NCBI GenBank assembly: GCA_013811975.1
Contig: JACCUF010000042.1
Span: 1 to 5,279, forward strand
Source of the DNA: Geodermatophilaceae bacterium
GTDB lineage: Bacteria; Actinomycetota; Actinomycetes; Mycobacteriales; Geodermatophilaceae
Direction of reading: 5' to 3'
Length of the DNA stretch: 5,279 bases
The notes beneath the pieces were generated by a model, which did not search any database, was not told the DNA's origin, and saw only the letters and a program-made list of their open reading frames with translations. Both the position numbers and the translations under genes were made by a program. This document shows positions 1-5,279 of this stretch, piece after piece (the first letter of the stretch is position 1; each line of letters starts with the position of its first letter).

Positions 1-4
1 TCAG

Positions 5-44
5 GTGGCCCCCCGATGGCCGAGGGCCGAGAATGGGGGGCCAC
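5..44. repeat. GC-rich inverted repeat (hairpin) ahead of the PspC-family gene
   Basis: The arms GTGGCCCCCC (5-14) and GGGGGGCCAC (35-44) are perfect 10-base reverse complements around a 20-base loop. Inside the loop, GGCC (18-21) and GGCC (25-28) can form a second small stem. There is no T-run after either arm within the window, so it is not a textbook Rho-independent terminator. It could be the end of an upstream transcript, a structured leader, or a protein-binding site for the downstream gene. The repeat is seen directly; its role is inference. Confidence 0.6.
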
Positions 45-84
45 TCAGGGTGCTTCCCCATACCCGGGCCAGGCAGTCCCGCCC

Positions 85-88
85 AGGA
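85..88 (+). promoter_or_regulatory. Shine-Dalgarno that selects the 97 start of the PspC gene
   Basis: AGGA lies 8 bases before the ATG at 97. The same frame is open from the left edge and offers an earlier ATG at 16. That codon lies inside the 5-44 hairpin and is not preceded by a recognisable ribosome site in the visible sequence. The site therefore favours the start at 97. Confidence 0.55.
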
Positions 89-96
89 TTATCAGC

Positions 97-1365
97 ATGA
101 CCACAGATTCCGGCGATCCCGCCGCCTCGACGCCCCCCGATCCGCCCTCACCACCGCCCGCGTCCGCAGCCGGGCCCACTGAGCCACCCAAGTCCGACCA
201 GCCCTGGGCGCCCGCGTCGCCGCACGCTGGCTTCGGTCGGCCACCGCACCCGCCGGCTCCCTCTCGTCTGATGCGTGATTCCTCCGACAAGGTCCTCACC
301 GGTGTCTGTGGCGGGCTCGGACGGCAGACGGGCGTTGATCCGATCCTGTTCCGGATCGGGTTCGCCGCCCTTGCTTTCGCCGGTGGTACCGGTGTCCTGC
401 TCTACATCGTGATGGCCGTCCTGATGCCTCGTGATGACGGCCAACAGGTCTGGGCCAGAGGCGGTGCCAAGCCGCGGATCGAGCCCGAGATCCGTCCCGA
501 CCTGCGGATCGGGGATTCCGAACGCGAGCAGACTGTCGCCTACCTCGGCGCCGCCCACGACGAGGGCCGCCTGGATCTGGCCGAGTACGACGAGCGGGTC
601 GCCTCGGCGTACCGGGCGAAGATCGCGGCTGACCTCATCCGGCTGACCTCGGATCTCGCGCTGTCCAGCCGCGTGCACCCGGCGCCGTTCTCGGCTGCAT
701 CGGCCGACGGTCGCACGGCGGCGCCCGCTCCGAGGGGACCGCGTTCCCCGATCCCCCGCATGACGGTCGCGATCCTGTTGATCGGTGCCGGCATCGTCGC
801 ATTCGGCGAGCGATACGGAGACTGGTCCCTGGACCCCTCGACGTACTTCGGCATCGCCGTGGCCCTCATCGGCGCAGCGCTGGTTGTTACCGCCTTCGGC
901 CCGTGGCGACGTAGCAAGGGCGCACTGATCGCGTTGGGAGTGCTGCTCTCCTTCGGCCTGTTCGTCACCTCTGCGGTGGACTCCCGGGGGGGATTCGACG
1001 AGGCAACCTTCGGTGAATCCAGCTTTCGGCCGAGCTCGGTCGAACAGGTCCGCGACTCCTACCAGGTGATGATGGGTGAGGGCACGCTGGACCTGTCTGG
1101 CCTGCAGTTCACCTCTGATGACCCCACGGAGATCCAGATCGATGTCACGATGGGTAACTTCGAGATTCTCGTGCCGAGGGACACAGACGTGCGGCTGTAC
1201 GGTGACGCCACGTTCGGCTCAGTCTCGACTTTCGGGGATCGTGAATATCTCGATGGCTATTACCCCGGCGTCGGCGAGGGACCCGACGTCGGCGACAACG
1301 AGCCGGAACTCATCCTCGACATCGACGTGCGGTTCGCAAACGCGGAGGTGACTCGTGTCGGGTGA
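97..1365 (+). CDS. PspC/DUF1707/LiaF-like multi-domain membrane protein
   Basis: This is a probable envelope-stress or membrane-homeostasis protein of 422 residues if it starts at ATG 97. Residues 1-56 are proline-rich and probably disordered. A PspC domain spans about 57-114, with the signature GVCGGLGRQTGVDP and a hydrophobic stretch at 81-111. A DUF1707 domain follows at about 136-187 (RIGDSERE near its start). Three hydrophobic segments lie near 222-237, 250-268 and 275-293. The C-terminal region (about 318-422) resembles the LiaF/YvqF-type domain, with the motif VTMGNFEILVPRDTDVRLYG. In the families involved, PspC is a phage-shock membrane component and LiaF a negative regulator of a cell-envelope two-component system; a regulatory role here is inferred. 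The frame has no stop back to position 1, so a longer N-terminus (ATG 16 or off-window) cannot be excluded. It overlaps the next gene by 11 bases and is probably cotranscribed with it. The domain calls are firmer than the function. Confidence 0.85.
   Translation: MTTDSGDPAASTPPDPPSPPPASAAGPTEPPKSDQPWAPASPHAGFGRPPHPPAPSRLMRDSSDKVLTGVCGGLGRQTGVDPILFRIGFAALAFAGGTGVLLYIVMAVLMPRDDGQQVWARGGAKPRIEPEIRPDLRIGDSEREQTVAYLGAAHDEGRLDLAEYDERVASAYRAKIAADLIRLTSDLALSSRVHPAPFSAASADGRTAAPAPRGPRSPIPRMTVAILLIGAGIVAFGERYGDWSLDPSTYFGIAVALIGAALVVTAFGPWRRSKGALIALGVLLSFGLFVTSAVDSRGGFDEATFGESSFRPSSVEQVRDSYQVMMGEGTLDLSGLQFTSDDPTEIQIDVTMGNFEILVPRDTDVRLYGDATFGSVSTFGDREYLDGYYPGVGEGPDVGDNEPELILDIDVRFANAEVTRVG
1344..1348 (+). 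promoter_or_regulatory. Shine-Dalgarno for the small membrane-protein gene, inside the PspC gene
   Basis: GGAGG ends 6 bases before the GTG at 1355 and lies within the last codons of the preceding gene. It supports the GTG start, and with it the 11-base overlap of the two reading frames. Confidence 0.65.
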
Positions 1366-1621
1366 CCAGCGCCCGCGCCACAGGGTCGACGTCGTCGCGC
1401 TTGTCGCCGGCCTGCTGTTCATCATGTTCAGCATCGGGTCGTTGACGATCGGGAGCCTGGACTTCCCGAGTTTCGGCGCTGCGCCACTGTGGGTGTTCAT
1501 GATCCTGGCCGGTGGCTTCCTGCTGCTCAGTGAGATCCGTGGCCGTCGGCAGCAGGCCGATGCCATCCCGCCAGACGGCTCACCTGAGCTCGCGGCCTGG
1601 GAGCAGGACACCTTCCGCTGA
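1355..1621 (+). CDS. Small two-helix membrane protein, hypothetical
   Basis: This 88-residue protein is not assigned to a named family. Residues 1-10 are hydrophilic and basic (RPRHR). A first hydrophobic helix covers about 11-33 and a second about 43-59. The second is followed by the basic patch IRGRR and a soluble tail of about 25 residues that ends in AAWEQDTFR. Basic residues at both ends suggest a hairpin topology with N- and C-termini in the cytoplasm (inference). The GTG start is supported by GGAGG 6 bases upstream. Overlap with the PspC-family gene implies one transcript and possibly translational coupling, so it may be an accessory of that protein. Its TGA stop is immediately followed by the stop of guaA on the other strand. 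The reading frame is convincing because it has good codon bias, a ribosome site and membrane segments; the function is unknown. Confidence 0.8.
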   Translation: MSGDQRPRHRVDVVALVAGLLFIMFSIGSLTIGSLDFPSFGAAPLWVFMILAGGFLLLSEIRGRRQQADAIPPDGSPELAAWEQDTFR

Positions 1622-3187
1622 CTATTCCCATTCGATGGTCCCCGGCGGCTTGCTCGTCACGTCGAGAACCACGCGGTTGATCTCGGGCACCTCGTTGGTG
1701 ATGCGGGTCGAGATCAACGCCAGCAGGTCGTACGGGAGCCGGGTCCAGTCCGCGGTCATCGCGTCCTCACTGGACACCGGGCGCAGCACGATCGGGTGAC
1801 CGTAGGTACGACCGTCGCCCTGTACGCCCACCGATCGCACCTCGGCGAGTAACACCACCGGACACTGCCAGATCGACTGGTCCAGTCCCGCGCGGGTGAG
1901 TTCCTCGCGGGTGATCGCGTCCGCTCTGCGGAGTACGTCGAGCCGGTAGGCATCCACGGCGCCGACGATGCGTACGCCCAGACCAGGCCCTGGAAACGGT
2001 TGTCGCCCAACGATGGTGGCCGGAAGGCCGAGCTGACGGCCAACCTCGCGGACCTCGTCCTTGAACAATTCCCGCAGCGGTTCTACGAGCTCGAAGGTCA
2101 GGTCCTCAGGGAGGCCGCCGACGTTGTGGTGGCTCTTGATGCTGGCCGCACCCGTTCCACCGCCGGACTCCACCACGTCGGGATAGAGGGTGCCCTGTAC
2201 GAGGAAATCGACGCCGCCATCCGTACCCGCGACCTCCAGTGCGGCTTGCTCGAAGACCCGGATGAACTCCCGGCCGATGATCTTCCGTTTCTGTTCGGGA
2301 TCGGCCACGCCGTCCAACGCTTCGAGGAACTGGGCCTCGGCGCGGACCACGCGTAGGTCGACGCCGGTTGCCGCCACGTAGTCGCGCTCGACCTGTTCGG
2401 TCTCGCCGAGGCGCATCAGGCCGTGGTCGACGTAGACGCAGGTCAGTTGGTCGCCGATGGCTCGCTGGACCAGGGCAGCCGCAACCGCGGAGTCCACTCC
2501 CCCGGACAGGGCGCAGAGCACCCGCTTGCCTCCGACCTGGGCACGAATCCGCTCGACCTGGATGTCGATGACGTTGTCCATCGTCCAGTCCGGGCGGCAC
2601 CCGGCGACGTTGTGCAAGAAGCGTTCCAGCACGGCTTGCCCGTGCTCGCTGTTCCGGACCTCGGGATGGAACTGCACACCGGCCAGGCGCCGACTCAGGT
2701 CCTCGACGGCCGCGACGGTGGCCCCGGGACTCGTCGCCGTGACGGCGAACCCGGGCGGGGGTGCGGTGACGGAGTCGCCATGACTCATCCAGACGACCTG
2801 CCGGTCAGGAAGCCCGCTGAACAGCGCCGAGGGACCGGGGGCCACGGCCAGCTCCGTACCGCCGTACTCCGACGTCCCGGTACGGGCGACCACCCCGCCG
2901 AGTGCCTGGGCCATCAGCTGGAAGCCGTAGCAGATCCCTAGTACCGGAACACCGGCCTCGAACAGACCCTCCGGCGCGGCCGGGGCACCCGGCGCGTATA
3001 CCGAGGAGGGGCCGCCTGATAGGACGATTGCGCTTGGGTCGCGAGCCAGCATCTCAGCGACCGGCGTGGTGTGCGGCACGATCTCGCTGTGCACGCGTGC
3101 TTCGCGAATCCGGCGAGCGATCAGCTGCGCGTACTGAGCCCCATAGTCGACGACGAGGACCGTCTGCGGGCCGGAGAGAGAGGTCAT
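1622..3187 (-). CDS. guaA: GMP synthase (glutamine-hydrolysing)
   Basis: This enzyme makes GMP from XMP, ATP and glutamine, the last step of the guanine branch, in the cytoplasm. It is complete at 521 residues, a normal length for the family. An N-terminal class I glutamine amidotransferase domain spans about 9-195. Its triad is visible: Cys86 in GICYGFQ, with His174 and Glu176 in QFHPEV. The ATP-pyrophosphatase domain begins near 203, with the P-loop SGGVDS at 228-233. Further family motifs are QGTLYPDVVES (331-341) and KSHHNVGGLPEDL (351-363). The C-terminal dimerisation domain ends in the conserved TSKPPGTIEWE. The ATG overlaps the guaB3 stop as ATGA. No Shine-Dalgarno is evident just upstream (the sequence there is CCGACCCGACGC), and there is no better start nearby, so translation probably depends on ribosomes finishing guaB3. 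The TAG stop abuts the convergent gene with no spacer. I see no damaged motif. Confidence 0.98.
   Translation of the reverse strand: MTSLSGPQTVLVVDYGAQYAQLIARRIREARVHSEIVPHTTPVAEMLARDPSAIVLSGGPSSVYAPGAPAAPEGLFEAGVPVLGICYGFQLMAQALGGVVARTGTSEYGGTELAVAPGPSALFSGLPDRQVVWMSHGDSVTAPPPGFAVTATSPGATVAAVEDLSRRLAGVQFHPEVRNSEHGQAVLERFLHNVAGCRPDWTMDNVIDIQVERIRAQVGGKRVLCALSGGVDSAVAAALVQRAIGDQLTCVYVDHGLMRLGETEQVERDYVAATGVDLRVVRAEAQFLEALDGVADPEQKRKIIGREFIRVFEQAALEVAGTDGGVDFLVQGTLYPDVVESGGGTGAASIKSHHNVGGLPEDLTFELVEPLRELFKDEVREVGRQLGLPATIVGRQPFPGPGLGVRIVGAVDAYRLDVLRRADAITREELTRAGLDQSIWQCPVVLLAEVRSVGVQGDGRTYGHPIVLRPVSSEDAMTADWTRLPYDLLALISTRITNEVPEINRVVLDVTSKPPGTIEWE
3184..3187 (-). promoter_or_regulatory. ATGA stop/start overlap coupling guaB3 to guaA
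   Basis: Read on the minus strand, ATGA contains the guaA ATG (3187-3185) and the guaB3 TGA (3186-3184). Combined with the lack of a purine-rich ribosome site just upstream, this suggests termination-reinitiation. The overlap is seen directly; the mechanism is inferred. Confidence 0.8.
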
Positions 3188-4314
3188 GCGTCGGGTCGGG
3201 ACAGCACCAGGTCCACCTTCTGGAATTCCTTCAGATCTCGGTAGCCGGTCTTGGCCAGGGTGCGAGCCAGAGCCCCGAACAGGTTGGTCCGTCCGCCTTG
3301 CTGGGTGCTGGGTCCGAACAGCACCTCGTCGAGTGGGACCCGGTCGAGCTCGGCAGGCGCCAGGCCGCCTCGGGGCAGCCGCGGATGAGCGGCCACCGAA
3401 TCCCAGTACCGGCCGCCGGCCGGGGCCGGCAATGCCGTACGCAGAGGCTCACCGACCACAACGGCGTCCGCGCCGCAGGCCAGCGCCCGGGCGATGGCGC
3501 CGCTGGTGGTGATCTCGCCGCTGGCCAGGACGTGCACGTAACGGCCTCCGGTCTCGTCCAGGTAGTCCCGCCGCGCGGCGACCGCATCCGCGATCGCGGT
3601 CGCCATCGGCACCCGGATACCGAGCACCTCGCTGCTGCTTGAGTACTCGTCCGCGCCCATGCCGACCAGGACCCCGGCCGCACCGGTCCGCATCAGGTGC
3701 AGCGCGGTCTGATAGTCCGCACAGCCGCCGACGATCACGGGTACGTCGAGATCGGCGATGAACTCCTTGAGGTTCAGACCTTCGCCGTGGTCGGTGACAT
3801 GCTCGGCGGAGACGATCGTGCCCTGGATGACCAGGATGTCGACCCCGGCCGACAACAGTGCCGGTGCCAGTTCGGTGGTGCGTTGCGGCGAGACCCGGGC
3901 CGCGGTGGTGACACCGGAATCCTTGATCTCCTTGATCCGCGCGATGATCAGGTCAGGCTTGACCGGCTCGGCGTAGATCTCCTGCAGCGTCGCGATGCCG
4001 GCGTCGTCGTCCTCGGGGAGGTCCGAGATCCGCGCGTAGGCCTGCCCCGGGTCGTCGTACCGCGTCCACAGCCCCTCGGCGTTGAGTACCCCCAGGCCGC
4101 CGGCCCGACCGACGGCGACACACATGTCCGGGCTCATCACGGCATCCGAGGGCGTGGCCATCATCGGGATCCCGAAGGAGAACGCGTCGATCTGCCAGGC
4201 AGTGGAGACGTCGTCGACGTCCCGGGTACGGCGGGACGGAATGACCGAGACGTCGTCCAGGTGGTAGCCCCGCCGCGCCGTGCGACCCAGCCCGATCTCC
4301 ACGTAGTCACGCAT
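3184..4314 (-). CDS. guaB3: GuaB3-family IMP dehydrogenase paralogue
   Basis: This 376-residue TIM-barrel protein belongs to the GuaB3 family, which lacks the CBS-domain pair of true IMPDH. Family hallmarks are EIGLGRTARRGYHLDDVSVIPSRRTRD at the N-terminus, DVSTAWQIDAF (35-45), GGLGVLNAEGLWTRY (72-86), VIQGTIVSAEHV (162-173), VPMATAIADAVAARRDYLDETGGRYVHVL (235-263) and the C-terminal TGYRDLKEFQKVDL. Compared with the neighbouring GuaB2, the catalytic cysteine position is Ser225 (in ADEYSSSSEVLGI). The IMP ribose-binding Asp of the ADGG motif is Ser265 (ASGE), and the Asp of DVAHGH is Gln164. The flap bearing the Arg-Tyr pair of GuaB2 is not recognisable. Standard IMPDH chemistry is therefore doubtful; a structural, regulatory or altered catalytic role is possible. 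The ATG is supported by GAGGAG 8 bases upstream. The gene lies 12 bases after guaB2 and overlaps guaA by 4 bases. Family assignment is firm, function uncertain. Confidence 0.93.
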   Translation of the reverse strand: MRDYVEIGLGRTARRGYHLDDVSVIPSRRTRDVDDVSTAWQIDAFSFGIPMMATPSDAVMSPDMCVAVGRAGGLGVLNAEGLWTRYDDPGQAYARISDLPEDDDAGIATLQEIYAEPVKPDLIIARIKEIKDSGVTTAARVSPQRTTELAPALLSAGVDILVIQGTIVSAEHVTDHGEGLNLKEFIADLDVPVIVGGCADYQTALHLMRTGAAGVLVGMGADEYSSSSEVLGIRVPMATAIADAVAARRDYLDETGGRYVHVLASGEITTSGAIARALACGADAVVVGEPLRTALPAPAGGRYWDSVAAHPRLPRGGLAPAELDRVPLDEVLFGPSTQQGGRTNLFGALARTLAKTGYRDLKEFQKVDLVLSRPDA

Positions 4315-4322
4315 AAGATGCG

Positions 4323-4328
4323 CTCCTC
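4323..4328 (-). promoter_or_regulatory. Shine-Dalgarno of guaB3 overlapping the guaB2 stop
   Basis: On the minus strand the junction reads TGAGGAGCGCATCTTATG. GAGGAG begins within the guaB2 TGA stop and lies 8 bases before the guaB3 ATG. It fixes the guaB3 start, and it places the ribosome site where terminating guaB2 ribosomes would keep it accessible. Confidence 0.75.
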
Positions 4329-5279
4329 AGCGGGCTCGGTAGTTGGGCGACTCGACGGTCATCTGGACGTCGTGGGGGTGGCTTTCGGTCAGGCCGGCTG
4401 AGGTGATCCGCATCAGCTGCGCGTGGTCGCGCAGGTCCGCGATCGTGGCCGCGCCGCAATATCCCATGCCGGCGCACAGGCCACCGACCAACTGATGGGC
4501 GACACCGGCCAGCATCCCGCGATAGGGAACCTGTCCCTCGATACCCTGGGGTACGAGTTTGTCGTCGGAGAGCACGTCGTCGGCGAAGTACCGGTCCTTG
4601 GAGTACGAGCGGGCCTCACCGCGGCTCTGCATCGCGGCGAGCGAGCCCATGCCGCGGTAGGTCTTGTACTGCTTGCCGTTGACGAACACCAACTCCCCGG
4701 GCGCCTCCTCGACGCCAGCCAACAGGCTGCCCAGCATGACCGTGTCGGCACCAGCGGCGATGGCCTTGGCGATGTCTCCGGAGTACTGAAGGCCGCCGTC
4801 GGCGATCACCGGGACTCCGGCCGGGCCGGCGGCGCGCGCGGCCTCGTAGATGGCAGTCACCTGGGGTACACCGACCCCGGCCACTACGCGGGTCGTGCAG
4901 ATCGATCCCGGTCCGACTCCGACCTTGATCCCGTCGGCACCGGCATCGATCAACGCCTGTGCTCCGGCTCGGGTTGCGATGTTGCCGCCGACGACCTCGA
5001 CGCAGTGGTCGGTTTTCAGCCGGGCGATCAACTCCGGGATGCTGCGGTGGTGGCCATGCGCGACATCGACCACGAGGACGTCCACCCCCGCCTCGATCAG
5101 CAGCTCGGCCCGCTTGTAGGAGTCCTCTCCGACCCCGATGGCGGCGCCGACGACCAACCGGCCGCTGTCGTCCTTGGTGGCCGAAGGGTATTCATCACTC
5201 TTGACGAAGTCCTTGACCGTGATCAGTCCACGGAGTCGCCCGGCCTTGTCCACCAGCGGGAGCTTCTCGATCTTGTGTT
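4327..5279 (-). CDS. guaB2: Inosine-5'-monophosphate dehydrogenase, 5' end off-window
   Basis: This enzyme oxidises IMP to XMP with NAD+, the committed step to guanine nucleotides. About 317 C-terminal codons are visible. The frame is open to the right edge, and its first residues (HKIEKLPLVDKAGRLRGLITVKDF) are the end of the second CBS domain. The GTG at 5253 is an internal Val codon, not the start. By comparison with a usual length near 500, some 180-190 residues are missing from view. Counting from Val 5253, DVAHGHH lies at 63-69 and the catalytic loop GVGPGSICTTR at 112-122, with the nucleophile Cys119 (codon 4899-4897). ADGGLQYSGD is at 151-160, GMGS at 201-204, the Arg-Tyr pair in DRYF at 220-223, and the flap KLVPQGIEGQVPYRG at 232-246. 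All the active-site motifs I checked are intact. It is the upstream visible member of the operon; the promoter lies off-window. The symbol follows actinobacterial usage (guaB elsewhere). Confidence 0.97.
   Translation of the reverse strand, partial: HKIEKLPLVDKAGRLRGLITVKDFVKSDEYPSATKDDSGRLVVGAAIGVGEDSYKRAELLIEAGVDVLVVDVAHGHHRSIPELIARLKTDHCVEVVGGNIATRAGAQALIDAGADGIKVGVGPGSICTTRVVAGVGVPQVTAIYEAARAAGPAGVPVIADGGLQYSGDIAKAIAAGADTVMLGSLLAGVEEAPGELVFVNGKQYKTYRGMGSLAAMQSRGEARSYSKDRYFADDVLSDDKLVPQGIEGQVPYRGMLAGVAHQLVGGLCAGMGYCGAATIADLRDHAQLMRITSAGLTESHPHDVQMTVESPNYRAR

Noticed and set aside
87..92. GATTAT as a possible -10 element for a leaderless transcript
   Set aside because: It would place the transcript start at about the ATG itself, no matching -35 is evident, and a Shine-Dalgarno overlaps the same site.
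148..968. Minus-strand open frames opposite the PspC-family gene
   Set aside because: The plus strand encodes clear PspC and DUF1707 domains here; the opposite products are low-complexity and unrecognisable.
1578..1589. GCTCA/TGAGC mini-hairpin near the convergent junction
   Set aside because: Five base pairs with a two-base loop and no T-run is too weak to call a terminator, and it is inside coding sequence.
2000..2941. Plus-strand open frames of 118 and 172 codons antisense to guaA
   Set aside because: GMP synthase motifs on the minus strand are intact throughout, so these are shadow frames.
3405..3440. Repeated GCCGGC-type GC-rich block
   Set aside because: It lies within guaB3 and encodes an alanine/proline/glycine-rich linker (LPAPAGGRY); simple codon bias explains it.
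2902..3642. Long plus-strand open frame of 246 codons antisense to guaB3 and guaA
   Set aside because: It spans two firmly identified genes, its product is arginine/proline-rich without domains, and such frames are expected opposite high-GC coding sequence.
4207..4221. Near-palindrome GACGTCGTCGACGTC
   Set aside because: It is not an exact palindrome and is explained by the guaB3 codons for the conserved DVDDVS segment.
3697..4401. Plus-strand open frame of 234 codons antisense to guaB3
   Set aside because: It mirrors the codon bias of guaB3, has no recognisable domain, and runs across the guaB3-guaB2 junction.

Overview
This window reads as ordinary chromosomal DNA from a high-GC actinobacterium (Actinomycetota). 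The evidence is the strong G/C bias at third codon positions, the PspC and DUF1707 domains in one protein, and a CBS-less IMP-dehydrogenase paralogue (GuaB3) next to the canonical enzyme. I cannot assign an order or genus from the sequence alone.

Layout, left to right. Positions 1-96 are a short leader holding a GC-rich hairpin (5-44) and a Shine-Dalgarno site. Positions 97-1365 (+) encode a multi-domain membrane protein with PspC, DUF1707, three more hydrophobic segments and a LiaF-like C-terminal domain. It overlaps by 11 bases a small two-helix membrane protein (1355-1621, +). These two look like an envelope-stress or membrane-homeostasis pair. The minus strand then carries three contiguous guanine-nucleotide genes, transcribed from right to left: guaB2 (4327 to beyond the right edge, partial), guaB3 (3184-4314) and guaA (1622-3187). 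The plus-strand pair and the gua operon converge with no intergenic base between their stop codons.

How the genes work together. GuaB2 oxidises IMP to XMP and GuaA aminates XMP to GMP, so one transcript encodes the whole IMP-to-GMP branch. GuaB3 lies between them. There are 12 bases between guaB2 and guaB3, with the guaB3 Shine-Dalgarno overlapping the guaB2 stop. The guaB3 stop and the guaA start overlap as ATGA, which suggests translational coupling.

No mobile element, CRISPR array, RNA gene or obviously new system is visible. The point most worth following is GuaB3. When aligned by eye with the GuaB2 in this window, it lacks three residues central to IMPDH function, including the catalytic cysteine, yet it is kept in the middle of the operon and tightly coupled to guaA.
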